DNA of 64,000 nucleotides, from assembly GCF_024810105.1 (NCBI RefSeq), contig NZ_JANUDX010000003.1, forward strand, positions 124,001 to 188,000, given 5' to 3'. The notes beneath the pieces were generated by a model, which had not been told where the DNA came from, searched no databases, and worked only from the letters and a program-made list of their open reading frames with translations. Position numbers and translations under genes: made by a program. The stretch is from Stenotrophomonas sp. BIGb0135. GTDB taxonomy: Bacteria; Pseudomonadota; Gammaproteobacteria; Xanthomonadales; Xanthomonadaceae. This document shows, one piece after another, positions 20,715 to 30,006 of this stretch. The number at the start of each line of letters is the position of its first letter. Position 1 is the first letter of the stretch.

Positions 20715-23516
20715 ATGACTTACAGCTCTACCGCACGTCGCAACACGCTCGCCGCTGCACTGTTCTCCGCCCTGATCGCCACCGCAGCCGCTCCGGCCAT
20801 GGCACAGGAAAAGGCCACGACGCTCGACAAGGTCACCGTCACCGGCTCGCTGATTCCGCAGACCGATCTCGAAACCCAGACCCCGGTGATGTCGATCACC
20901 GCCGAGGACATCCAGACCCGCGGCTTCACCAGCGTCGCCGAGGTGCTGCAGCAGTCCTCGCTGACCACCGGTGGCCTGCAGGGCGGCCAGACCTCCGCCT
21001 CGTTCACCCAGGGCGCTGAAGCGGCCGGCATGTTCGGCCTGAACCCGGGGTACACCAAGTACCTGATCAACGGTCGCCCGATGATGTCCTACCCGGCGCT
21101 GTACAACGGCGGCGACACGTTCAACAACATCAGCGGCATCCCGATCGACATCGTCGAGCGCATCGAAGTCCTGCCGGGCGGCCAGTCGTCGCTGTACGGC
21201 TCGGACGCGATCGCCGGCGTGGTCAACATCATCCTCAAGGAACGCATGGACGGTGGCACCGTCACCGTGCGTGGCGGCAGCTACACCGAAGGCGGCGGCA
21301 ACAGCGTGCGCCTGAGCGCCGCGCATGGCTTCAGCGCGTTCGACGACCGCTTCAACGCACTGGTCAACGTGCAGATCGAGTCGAGCAACCCGATCTGGGG
21401 CTACCAGCGCGACCTCACCCGCACCACCAACGCCAACGGCTACACCGCGCAGGTGCCGGGCAATGACTTCGCGGTCATCGATGCCGATACCAACCGCCTG
21501 TACATGATGGACCCGAGCAACTGCGCCAGCGTCGCCGGCCAGTTCGGTGGCACCACCGTGATGGGCACGCGCGCATCCGGCCTGTCCTGCGGCTCGGTGT
21601 ATGGCGCCGGCTACAAGACCGTCAAGAACGGCAAGGACAGCGGCCAGTTCTATTCCGCGCTGACCTTCGACGTCAACGACAACCTGCAGCTGTTCGCCGA
21701 CCTGCTCTACAGCAAGGAAAAGACCGAGTACACCTCCGGTTCGAACTACCTGTGGTGGGGCACCAAGAGCACCATGGGCGGCTTCTACGACCAGTCCTCG
21801 GGCAAGGTGGTCAACCTGCAGCGCGCCTTCGCACCGGAAGACATCGGTGGCCAGGGCTACAACGACGTGCTCAACAGCGACGAGAGCCGCTCCTACCAGG
21901 TCACCCTGGGCGCCAAGGGCGCGGCCGGCAACTGGGACTACAGCGCCAGCTTCACCCGCGGTGAGTACAAGCTCACCGAAAACAAGTTCATGCGTTGGCA
22001 GGACCCGATCAACAACTACTTCGCCGAACACGTGCTGGGCCCGAGCCTGGGCACCAACGAAGACGGCTGGGACATCTACAACCCGAACTGGGGCGCGTTC
22101 TACTCGGCGATCTCGCCGGAAGATTTCGCCAGCTTCACCGGCTACGCGCACAACCGCAGCCGCACCTGGCAGAACCTGGCGCGCGCGCAGGTCACCAACG
22201 GCTCGCTGTTCACGCTGCCGGGCGGCGATGCCGGCTTTGCAGTCGTCGTCGAAGGCGGCAGCGAAGGCTGGGACTACTCGCCCGACCAGCGCGTGCTCGA
22301 TGGCCAGGCGTGGGGTTCGTCGGCCGTGGCCGGCAATGGCCACCGCAGCAACTACGCGGTGACCTCCGAGCTGCGCATGCCGGTGCTGGAACAGCTCACC
22401 GTGACCGCCTCCGGTCGCTATGACGCGTTCAAGATCGCCGACAACACCGTCGACAAGGCCACCTACAGCCTGGGCCTGGAATACCGTCCGCTGCAGAGCC
22501 TGCTGGTCCGCGGCAAGTACGGCACCGCCTTCCGCGCGCCGACCCTGTCCGATGCCTTCCAGGGCACCAGCGGCTACTACGCCAACAACTCGACCGACTA
22601 CTACCGTTGCGGCCAGTTGGGCTATGCGCCGGGCAACACCGCCGACTGCCGTTACGACAACAGCGTCTCGGTGTACTCCGAGCGCGCCGGCAACCCGGAC
22701 CTGGAGCCGATCACCGCCGATGTGTGGAACGCCGGCCTGGTCTGGGCCCCGATGGCGAACCTGTCGATCTCGGCCGATTACTACAACTGGAAGATCGAGA
22801 ACGAGGTCGACACGGCCAGCACCGACCAGCTGCTGCTGGCCGAGTACTACTGCCGCAACAGCCTGCCCAACGCCGCCTCGGCCACCTGCCAGAACGTGGC
22901 CGACTGGGTGGTGCGTGACGCCGCCGGCAACCTGAGCAGCCTGTACACGCCGAAGATGAACGTGGCTCGCCAGAACCTGCAGGCCGTCACCGTCGGCTTC
23001 AAGTACCTGCAGGACATCGGCCGTTTCGGTGCGCTGCAGTTCTCGGGCAACTACACCAACATGCTCAAGCGTGAAGTGCAGTCCGAGCCGGGCGAGGACT
23101 TCCAGGACCTGCTGGGCAACCCGGTGGCGATGTGGAACTACGACAACTACGCCAAGGTGCGCAGCGATGCCGCCGTGGCCTGGTCGCTCGGCAGGTTCAC
23201 CACCACCGCCTACGCCAACTACGTGGGCAAGACCCCGAACTACCTGGCCGGCCTGAATGGCTACGACTACGTGCACACCGCGTCGGGCAAGGCCGCAGGC
23301 AAGTGGGGCTCGTACACCACCTACAACCTGAGCGTGAACTATCGCGCCCAGGATGACCTGACCCTGTCGCTGATGGTCAACAACGTGTTCAACAAGATGC
23401 CCGAAGGCCAGGCATACAGCTACCCGGGTACCTCCGGCACGCCGTACAACAGCGCCTTCTACAGCATCTACGGGCGCGCCGTGTATGCGCAGATGAAGTA
23501 CGACTTCGGCAAGTAA
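20715..23516 (+). CDS. TonB-dependent receptor
   Basis: 933 residues, outer membrane. A signal peptide ends APAMA-Q, followed by the plug domain (LDKVTVTGSLIPQTDLETQT, then GGQSSLYGSDAIAGVVNIIL) and a beta-barrel with aromatic strands ending AQMKYDFGK. There is no secretin-like signalling domain. The ligand is not evident; receptors of this large subtype in Xanthomonads often serve peptides or carbohydrates, and the neighbouring peptidase genes favour peptides. I chose the ATG at 20715 because it begins the signal peptide. However, an in-frame GTG at 20679 has an excellent GGGAGGGA 8 bases upstream and would add 12 hydrophobic residues. Confidence 0.92.
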   Translation: MTYSSTARRNTLAAALFSALIATAAAPAMAQEKATTLDKVTVTGSLIPQTDLETQTPVMSITAEDIQTRGFTSVAEVLQQSSLTTGGLQGGQTSASFTQGAEAAGMFGLNPGYTKYLINGRPMMSYPALYNGGDTFNNISGIPIDIVERIEVLPGGQSSLYGSDAIAGVVNIILKERMDGGTVTVRGGSYTEGGGNSVRLSAAHGFSAFDDRFNALVNVQIESSNPIWGYQRDLTRTTNANGYTAQVPGNDFAVIDADTNRLYMMDPSNCASVAGQFGGTTVMGTRASGLSCGSVYGAGYKTVKNGKDSGQFYSALTFDVNDNLQLFADLLYSKEKTEYTSGSNYLWWGTKSTMGGFYDQSSGKVVNLQRAFAPEDIGGQGYNDVLNSDESRSYQVTLGAKGAAGNWDYSASFTRGEYKLTENKFMRWQDPINNYFAEHVLGPSLGTNEDGWDIYNPNWGAFYSAISPEDFASFTGYAHNRSRTWQNLARAQVTNGSLFTLPGGDAGFAVVVEGGSEGWDYSPDQRVLDGQAWGSSAVAGNGHRSNYAVTSELRMPVLEQLTVTASGRYDAFKIADNTVDKATYSLGLEYRPLQSLLVRGKYGTAFRAPTLSDAFQGTSGYYANNSTDYYRCGQLGYAPGNTADCRYDNSVSVYSERAGNPDLEPITADVWNAGLVWAPMANLSISADYYNWKIENEVDTASTDQLLLAEYYCRNSLPNAASATCQNVADWVVRDAAGNLSSLYTPKMNVARQNLQAVTVGFKYLQDIGRFGALQFSGNYTNMLKREVQSEPGEDFQDLLGNPVAMWNYDNYAKVRSDAAVAWSLGRFTTTAYANYVGKTPNYLAGLNGYDYVHTASGKAAGKWGSYTTYNLSVNYRAQDDLTLSLMVNNVFNKMPEGQAYSYPGTSGTPYNSAFYSIYGRAVYAQMKYDFGK

Positions 23517-23537
23517 TCGCCGCCGTCGCGCACGACG

Positions 23538-23567
23538 AAAGGCCCCGCTTCGGCGGGGCCTTTTTTT
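23538..23567 (+). terminator. Intrinsic terminator of the first TonB receptor
   Basis: Stem AGGCCCCGC/GCGGGGCCT with a short loop followed by seven T. Confidence 0.92.
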
Positions 23568-23994
23568 GTGCCGCACGCCGGCCGCGGACCCGGGCGAAGG
23601 GGGCAGGACCGCCCTTATTCCGATTTGTTCTTAGCCAGGAAAATGAACGCCCCGTGTATGGCCCGGACTGTCCCCAGCGCCAGTCCGGGACACCGCGAGC
23701 GGTCACCGGGGATGGTTGCAAGCGCAACTAAATTCCTTGCAATCAATCACTTGCGAATATTTCAGCGCAAACCCAACGGCAGCAAGGCGGTTTGCCGATC
23801 GTGTCTTTATGACGCGGTGATGAACAGTTGACAGCGCAAGTTAAGCTCGTGTTAACTTCGAGTCATCGGCTTGTGAAGCTGATTACAGGGGGCAGCGGTA
23901 CGGGCCCGTCGGGAGCAAAAAGGTGTCCGGTTCGGCCAAGAAGGCCTGCTCACCGTCACCTGGCGCACAGAACTGATTTCAAGGGGAACTATTC
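23568..23994 (+). promoter_or_regulatory. Long leader/control region of the second TonB receptor
   Basis: About 430 bases without a gene. It is richer in A and T than its surroundings from 23720 on. It holds several TTGC/GCAA half-sites, such as GTTGCAAGCGCAAC at about 23713-23726, and at 23840-23863 the element GTTAAG..TC.TGTTA..TTCGAGT shared with the first receptor. The start codon is 132 bases further on, preceded by AAGGGGAA. No RNA gene is recognised. Confidence 0.5.
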
Positions 23995-26895
23995 ATGGCA
24001 AATCGCACGCTGCTCAGCCGCAACCCGCTGAGCTTTGCGCTGGCATCGGCGCTGGTCGTTTCGGCCGTCGCTCCGGCGTTCGCACAGGAAGCCGGCAACG
24101 AGGCCGGTGGCAAGAACGCCACCAACCTGGACCGCGTCTCCGTGGTCGGTTCGCGCATCAAGCGCTCGGACGTCGAAGGCCCGGCGCCGGTGACCGTGAT
24201 CACCCGCACCGACATCGACCGCGAAGGCTTCCAGACCGTCGGCGACATGCTGCAGACGCTGACCCAGAACACCACCTCCTCGTTCACCGGCGACCTGGCC
24301 GTGACCGGCTTCACCCCCAACGCGCAGGTGGTCAACCTGCGTAACCTGGGCCCGGGCTACACCCTGACCCTGGTCAACGGCCGCCGTCCGGCGCAGTACC
24401 CGCAGCCGTACAACCGCGACAACAACGTCGCCAACATCAACTCGATCCCGAGCAGCATCGTCGAGCGCGTGGAAGTACTGACCGGTGGCGCCTCGGCCAT
24501 TTACGGTTCCGACGCCGTCGCCGGCGTGGTCAACATCGTGCTGCGCGAGCATTACGACGGCAACCTGGTCCGTCTGACCACCGGCACCACCGCTGAAGGC
24601 GGCGGTGACACGGTCAACCTGGAACTGACCGGCGGCCGTACCGGCGATCGTTGGAGCGCGGTGTGGGCCCTGCAGTACAGCGACCGCGAGGCGGTCTACG
24701 CCAACCAGCGCGAGTGGCTGTCCGACCTGCGTGAAGGCCCGCTGGGCAAGACCGCCAACCCGGGCCTGTCGCTGATCGCGATCCGCGGCCTGACCTCGGC
24801 CAACGGTGCCGTCAACCAGAATGCCTACTACCCGGGCCAGGCCAAGTGCGACGCCCTGGGCTTCACCACGGTCACCACCGCCGCGCGCGGCACCTACTGC
24901 GGCTCGTACGACAGCAACGCGGCGCGCTCGATCTCCAACCAGCGCCAGTTCTACTCGGCGTACGGCTACGGCACCTTCGACTTCACCGACACCACCCAGG
25001 GCTGGGCCAGCGTCAACTACTACACCACCAGCGCCAAGGCCAGCGCCGGCACGGAGTTCTGGGGCACCTCGGGCGACAAGTTCAACATCCTGTCCAACGG
25101 CGCCACCAGCGCGTACTACTACGATGCCGGCCTGCGCGACATCGTGCAGCTGCAGCGCGTCTTCACCGCCGCCGAGCTGGGTGGCAACGATGCGGCCAGC
25201 ACCAAGTACGACGAGTACACCTACGACTTCGCCGCCGGCGTGCGTGGCACCATCGCCGACCGCTTCGACTGGGAAGCCACCGGTGGCTACGGCTACTACA
25301 ACTACAAGATGGACCGCCCGCGCCTGCTCGCGCAGTCGGTGCATGACTACTTCCTGGGCCCGGTCCTGGGCTACAGCAACGCCGGTGGCACCGGTGCGGG
25401 CGTCTACCCGATCCACCGCCTGAACCTGGATCGCTGGTCCTCGCCGATCACCCCGGAGATCTACCAGTCGTTCGCGACCCGCGTGATCAACCGCTCCGAG
25501 ACCAGCGTGGCCAACGCCGCGTTCAACATCAGCGGCGACCTGTTCGAACTGCCGGCCGGCGCCGTTGGCTTCGCGAGCGTGCTGGAGTGGAACCGCCAGA
25601 AGATGGACATGGTGAGCGACCCGCGCACCGACCAGCTGCGCCCGATCGACGGCCAGACCATCTACAACCTGACCAGCTCCGGTGAAACCCACGGTACCCG
25701 CGACCGCTACGCGGTGGGCGCCGAGTTCCGCGTGCCGATCTTCAGCAGCCTCAACGCCAATGCCGCGGCGCGCTACGACAAGTACGACGACATCTCCTCG
25801 GTCGACGCGTCCACCACGTACAACCTGGGCCTGGAATGGCGTCCGTTCAGCAACCTGCTGGTGCGTGGCAGCTACGCCACCAGCTTCCGTGCGCCGGACA
25901 TGCAGCTGATCTACGCCGGCGGTGCCGCGTCCTACACCACCGAGCTGGATGAGTACGCCTGCCGTTCCGGTACCGGTCCGGGCGCTGCCCAGGGCCCGCG
26001 TACCCGCACCCAGTGCAACACCCCGACCTCCGATCCGACCAAGTACTCGGTGCAGACCCTGGTGGCCGGCAACCCGAACCTGACCGAAGAGAAGGGCAAG
26101 TCGTGGGGCGCAGGCTTCGTGTGGGACATCACCGATGGCATGTCGCTGACGGTTGACTACTACCGCATCCGCCTGGAAGACGCAGCTGCCCAGCTCAGCA
26201 ACGACTACCTGCTGCGCGCCGAAGCGGCGTGCCGCCTGGGCACCGCCAGCGACGGTCGCTCGGTGCCGAGTGCCTCGGTCTGCGAAAACGTGCTTGGCCT
26301 GATCACCCGCACCAACCTGCCCGGCTCGCCGGACGACGGCCGCATCCAGCGCATCAACAACGCCTACATCAACACCGCGCTGCAGGACACCAGCGGTATC
26401 GATGCAAGCTACAAGTACACGCTGGACACCGATCGCTGGGGCCGCTTCAACGTTGACCTGGGTTACTCGCTGACCCTGACCAACAAGTACCAGCAGACCG
26501 CCGACGACGAGCTGATCGACTACCGCGACCTGCCGCCGGAGTACTTCAACCCCGAGCGCAGCCGCGCCCGCGGCAGCCTGACCTGGACCAAGGGCGACTG
26601 GGCCACCACCGTGTTCGGTACCCGTTACGGCTCGGCCTTCAGCTATGCCGAAGCCGACGGCACCAACGCCGCCGGCGGTGTCTACTCGCGTCGCCTGGAA
26701 CCGTACTTCCTGTGGAACCTGAGCGTCGGCAAGAAGTTCGGCGAGAACGTGCTGGCGACCTTCCAGGTGGTCAACGTGTTCGACAACCAGTACCGCAAGG
26801 ACAACAGCAACACGACGTACCCGTTCTACGACCCGTTCATCGGCGCCGATCCGCTCGGCCGTCGCTTCTACGTGAGCCTGCAGTACAAGTTCTGA
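23995..26895 (+). CDS. TonB-dependent receptor
   Basis: 966 residues, outer membrane. Signal peptide ending APAFA-Q, TonB-box region NLDRVSVVGSRIKRSDVEGP, plug (GYTLTLVNGRRPAQYPQP; GGASAIYGSDAVAGVVNIVL) and a beta-barrel that ends with aromatic FYVSLQYKF, the usual outer-membrane C-terminus. The ATG at 23995 follows AAGGGG. It is a distant paralogue of the receptor upstream. It is followed after a terminator by a secreted S9 peptidase, so peptide uptake is plausible but not shown. Confidence 0.94.
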   Translation: MANRTLLSRNPLSFALASALVVSAVAPAFAQEAGNEAGGKNATNLDRVSVVGSRIKRSDVEGPAPVTVITRTDIDREGFQTVGDMLQTLTQNTTSSFTGDLAVTGFTPNAQVVNLRNLGPGYTLTLVNGRRPAQYPQPYNRDNNVANINSIPSSIVERVEVLTGGASAIYGSDAVAGVVNIVLREHYDGNLVRLTTGTTAEGGGDTVNLELTGGRTGDRWSAVWALQYSDREAVYANQREWLSDLREGPLGKTANPGLSLIAIRGLTSANGAVNQNAYYPGQAKCDALGFTTVTTAARGTYCGSYDSNAARSISNQRQFYSAYGYGTFDFTDTTQGWASVNYYTTSAKASAGTEFWGTSGDKFNILSNGATSAYYYDAGLRDIVQLQRVFTAAELGGNDAASTKYDEYTYDFAAGVRGTIADRFDWEATGGYGYYNYKMDRPRLLAQSVHDYFLGPVLGYSNAGGTGAGVYPIHRLNLDRWSSPITPEIYQSFATRVINRSETSVANAAFNISGDLFELPAGAVGFASVLEWNRQKMDMVSDPRTDQLRPIDGQTIYNLTSSGETHGTRDRYAVGAEFRVPIFSSLNANAAARYDKYDDISSVDASTTYNLGLEWRPFSNLLVRGSYATSFRAPDMQLIYAGGAASYTTELDEYACRSGTGPGAAQGPRTRTQCNTPTSDPTKYSVQTLVAGNPNLTEEKGKSWGAGFVWDITDGMSLTVDYYRIRLEDAAAQLSNDYLLRAEAACRLGTASDGRSVPSASVCENVLGLITRTNLPGSPDDGRIQRINNAYINTALQDTSGIDASYKYTLDTDRWGRFNVDLGYSLTLTNKYQQTADDELIDYRDLPPEYFNPERSRARGSLTWTKGDWATTVFGTRYGSAFSYAEADGTNAAGGVYSRRLEPYFLWNLSVGKKFGENVLATFQVVNVFDNQYRKDNSNTTYPFYDPFIGADPLGRRFYVSLQYKF

Positions 26896-26923
26896 TCCTC
26901 GCTGCATGAGGTAAGGACGCATC

Positions 26924-26960
26924 GGAAAGCCCGGGTTTGAACCGGGCTTTCCTTTTTTTT
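26924..26960 (+). terminator. Intrinsic terminator of the second TonB receptor
   Basis: 11-bp stem GGAAAGCCCGG/CCGGGCTTTCC followed by eight T. It separates the receptor from the S9 peptidase gene 47 bases downstream. Confidence 0.93.
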
Positions 26961-27006
26961 GGAACCCGGCCGTTTCCACCGCCGGCCAGGACAAGGAACC
27001 TCGATC

Positions 27007-29004
27007 ATGAAGATGACCTCGCTGCTGGCTCCGCTGGCGCTCGCGCTCGCCGCCGCGTTGCCCGCCACTGCCTTCGCCGCCCCCGCAGGCGCGACGGCCG
27101 CCTATTCCATCGAAGACTTCGCCAAGCACGCCAGCTACAGCTCGGCCAAGATCTCGCCCAACGGCGATTACCTCGCCATCAGCGTGGACCTGGGCGACCA
27201 GGACGTGCTGACCATCCTGCGCACCAGCGACCTGAAAGTACTCAAGGTCAACCAGCTGCCCGACAAGAAGAGCGTGGGCAGCTTCTACTGGATTTCGCCC
27301 GAACGGCTGATGTTCAACGCGGTCAAGAAGCAGGGTGGCTATGCCCAGCCCTTCCCGACCGGTGAGTGGTTCGCGGTCAATGCCGACGGCAGCCTGGCCC
27401 GCCCGGTGATCTTCTACGGCACCCGCGACGCGACCCAGCGCGGCAAGAGCGTGGGCAACGAGTCCTACTCACTGCTGGACACGCTGCGCGGCGACGACCA
27501 GAACGTGATCATGCAGGTGCGCTACCCGCGCTCGTCCGAAGGTGCCGGCACCCAGGTGGTCAGCGTGGACACCATCAGCGGCCGACGTACCCCGATGGCG
27601 CGTGCGCCGAAGGAAAACTGCGATATCGCACTGGATGCGGCCAAGGAGCCCCGCTTTGCGGTGTGCAGTTCCAGCCGCGATGAAAGCGGCGAGTACGATG
27701 AGCGCAGCGAGCTGTATCGCCGCGATGGCACCAACTGGACGCTGATCAACGCGTCCAAGGCCGATGGCCAGCACCTGCGCGTGCTGCGCACCACCGCCGA
27801 CGGCACCGTGTACGCCGAGCAGGACGATGGCAAGGCACCGCCTGCGGTCGGCACGCTGGATACCGCCAGCGGGCAGTTCCACCGCATCTTCCAGGACCCG
27901 GTCACCGACGTGTCGCAGCTGATGTGGAGCACCGATGACACGCGCCTGATCGGCGTGGTCAACCAGGCTGGCTCGCCCAAGGTCACCCTGGTCGATGAGG
28001 AACACCCGGATGCGGCGCTGTACCAGTCGCTGAGCGAGGCCTTCCCCAACCAGATGGTGCAGTTCTCCAGCTATACCGAAGACGGCAAGAAGATCCTGGT
28101 CTCGGTCTACAGCGACACCAACCCCGGCGAGCTGTACCTGTTCGACCGTGCCACCGGCCAGGCCCGCTTCCTGCTGCAGAGCCGCGATTGGCTCGATGCC
28201 AAGCGCATGGCCACGGTCAGGCCGTTCACCGTCAAAGCGCGCGACGGCCGCCAGCTCTACGGCTACCTGACCGTGCCCAAGGGCGCGGAAGGCAAGCCGC
28301 TGCCGATGATCGTCAACCCGCACGGCGGCCCGATCGGCCCGCGCGACAACTGGGGCTTCAACCCGGAAGCACAGCTGCTGGCCAGCCGCGGCTATGCAGT
28401 GCTGCAGGTCAATTTCCGCGGCTCGGGCGGGTTCGGCAAGGGCTTCGAGGAGGCCGGCCACCGGCAATGGGCCGACGGCATCCAGAACGACATCCTCGAC
28501 GCGACCCACTGGGCGATCGACCAGGGCGTGGCCGACAAGGACCGCCTGTGCATCTACGGCGGCAGCTTCGGCGGTTACTCGGCGCTGATGGCGCCGATCC
28601 GTGAGCCGGGCCTGTTCAAGTGTGCCTTCGGTTACGTGGGCGTCTACGACGTGGATATGTTGTTTACCAAGGGCGACATCCCGCAGCGCGAGTCGGGCCT
28701 GCGCTACCTGCGCCGCACCCATGGCGTGGATCCGGCCGAACGTGCCAAGGCGTCGCCGGCCAGGCGTGCTGCCGAAGTCCGCATCCCGGTGTACCTGGCC
28801 GCTGGCGCACGCGACATGCGCGCCGTCCCCGAACAGACCGAACTGATGGCCAAGGCGCTGACCGAGGCAGGCAATGCGCCGGAAGGCGTGATCATCCAGT
28901 CCGGCGAGATGCACGGTTTTTACGGGGTGCCGGCGCGGGTCAACCTGTACACCAAGATGCTGGAGTTCTTTGACCGCCATATCGGAACCGCGCGCACGCG
29001 CTGA
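27007..29004 (+). CDS. Secreted S9 (prolyl oligopeptidase family) peptidase
   Basis: 665 residues. Signal peptide (MKMTSLLAPLALALAAALPA, cleaved near AFA-A), an N-terminal beta-propeller (about 30-400) and a C-terminal alpha/beta hydrolase domain. Catalytic Ser lies in CIYGGSFGGYSALM, Asp in AAGARDMRAVP and His in GEMHGFYG. It should cleave short peptides in the periplasm. AAGGAACC lies upstream of the ATG at 27007. The start is chosen because it begins the signal peptide. It follows two TonB receptors, which fits a peptide-scavenging role. Confidence 0.93.
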   Translation: MKMTSLLAPLALALAAALPATAFAAPAGATAAYSIEDFAKHASYSSAKISPNGDYLAISVDLGDQDVLTILRTSDLKVLKVNQLPDKKSVGSFYWISPERLMFNAVKKQGGYAQPFPTGEWFAVNADGSLARPVIFYGTRDATQRGKSVGNESYSLLDTLRGDDQNVIMQVRYPRSSEGAGTQVVSVDTISGRRTPMARAPKENCDIALDAAKEPRFAVCSSSRDESGEYDERSELYRRDGTNWTLINASKADGQHLRVLRTTADGTVYAEQDDGKAPPAVGTLDTASGQFHRIFQDPVTDVSQLMWSTDDTRLIGVVNQAGSPKVTLVDEEHPDAALYQSLSEAFPNQMVQFSSYTEDGKKILVSVYSDTNPGELYLFDRATGQARFLLQSRDWLDAKRMATVRPFTVKARDGRQLYGYLTVPKGAEGKPLPMIVNPHGGPIGPRDNWGFNPEAQLLASRGYAVLQVNFRGSGGFGKGFEEAGHRQWADGIQNDILDATHWAIDQGVADKDRLCIYGGSFGGYSALMAPIREPGLFKCAFGYVGVYDVDMLFTKGDIPQRESGLRYLRRTHGVDPAERAKASPARRAAEVRIPVYLAAGARDMRAVPEQTELMAKALTEAGNAPEGVIIQSGEMHGFYGVPARVNLYTKMLEFFDRHIGTARTR

Positions 29005-29014
29005 GTAGAATGCG

Positions 29015-29044
29015 AGGGCGGGTGGCCTTGCAGCCGCCCGCCCT
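29015..29044 (+). terminator. Hairpin after the S9 peptidase gene
   Basis: 12-bp stem AGGGCGGGTGGC/GCCGCCCGCCCT with one G-U pair. No U-tract follows, so it is a weak or non-classical terminator. Confidence 0.45.
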
Positions 29045-29145
29045 GCCGTTTGGCCTAGTGACCTACGCCGCATGCCTCCGGCCCATGCACGGATGGAGCA
29101 TGTCACCCAAGGTTTTCCGCATGGGACGATCAAGGAACGATGCAC

Positions 29146-29976
29146 ATGAACGCACCACGCTATCTCGGGGCCGCACTGGCCGTCGTGCTGCTGCTGCCCG
29201 GCATGGCCCAGGCCGCCTCACCGGCGACCAAGGCCAAGGCTGCCGCCGCCGCGCCCAGCGACCCCACCGACGATCCGGTGATGATCACCGCCGGCTTCCT
29301 CAACGGCCACCCGGACCTGCGCTTCCGCATGCTCGGGATGGAAAAGCTGCGCGGCAACGATCCGGCGGCCGCCTTCGGTTTCTTCCAGCGTGCCGGCTTC
29401 TACTCGGACAAGGTGTCCCAGGCGATGGTGGCCGAGATGCTCTGGAACGGTACCGGCACCGCGGCCAACAAGCCGTTGGCGTATGCCTGGATGGACCTGG
29501 CCGCCGAACGTGGCTACAAGGGCTTCATCGAGCTGCGCGAACGTTACTGGGCGGCGCTGGATGCGGCCGGCCAGACGCAGGCGATCGCCGAAGGCGAGGC
29601 GGTCTATGCGCGCTTCGGCGATGACGCGGCCATGCCGCGCCTGAACCAGGCGATGCGCCGCGAACGGCGCCGCATGACCGGCAGCCGCACCGGCTTCGCC
29701 AGCAACGTGAAGATATTCGTGCCCGGCCCCAACGGCGTGGACGAGCAGATCGACGGCTCCAAGTTCTACGACGAGCGTTACTGGGATCCGGACAAGTACC
29801 GCCAGTACCAGGACAGCATCTGGATGACCCCGCGCGTCGGCCGCGTCGATGTCGGCACGGTCAGCACGGTTCCGGCCGATCCGGGCCGCAGTTCGCGCAT
29901 TCCCGATGTGGCACCGCAGGCCGATGCGCTCGAGCCGCAGACCGAAGACATCCAGCCCAAGGTTGACCACAAGTAA
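29146..29976 (+). CDS. Exported Sel1/TPR-like protein
   Basis: 276 residues. Signal peptide MNAPRYLGAALAVVLLLPGM (cleaved near AQA-A), then a helical region with a Sel1-like repeat: AMVAEMLWNGTGTAANKPLAYAWMDLAAERGYKG. The C-terminal third (FDERYWDPDKYRQYQDSIWM) is not familiar. Sel1 repeats usually mediate protein contacts; the partner is unknown. The ATG at 29146 has AAGGA at good distance; another ATG two codons upstream is possible. Confidence 0.75.
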   Translation: MNAPRYLGAALAVVLLLPGMAQAASPATKAKAAAAAPSDPTDDPVMITAGFLNGHPDLRFRMLGMEKLRGNDPAAAFGFFQRAGFYSDKVSQAMVAEMLWNGTGTAANKPLAYAWMDLAAERGYKGFIELRERYWAALDAAGQTQAIAEGEAVYARFGDDAAMPRLNQAMRRERRRMTGSRTGFASNVKIFVPGPNGVDEQIDGSKFYDERYWDPDKYRQYQDSIWMTPRVGRVDVGTVSTVPADPGRSSRIPDVAPQADALEPQTEDIQPKVDHK

Positions 29977-30006
29977 TCCCGGCACCGCCGCCGGTGAGCG
30001 GCCACC

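Noticed and set aside
20709-23576. 955-codon open frame on the minus strand across the first TonB receptor
   Set aside because: Antisense shadow of a high-GC gene: no domain sense, no ribosome site, His/Gly/Val-rich translation typical of reversed codons.
23989-27129. 1046-codon open frame opposite the second TonB receptor
   Set aside because: Same GC-driven shadow; the forward gene has a signal peptide, plug and barrel.
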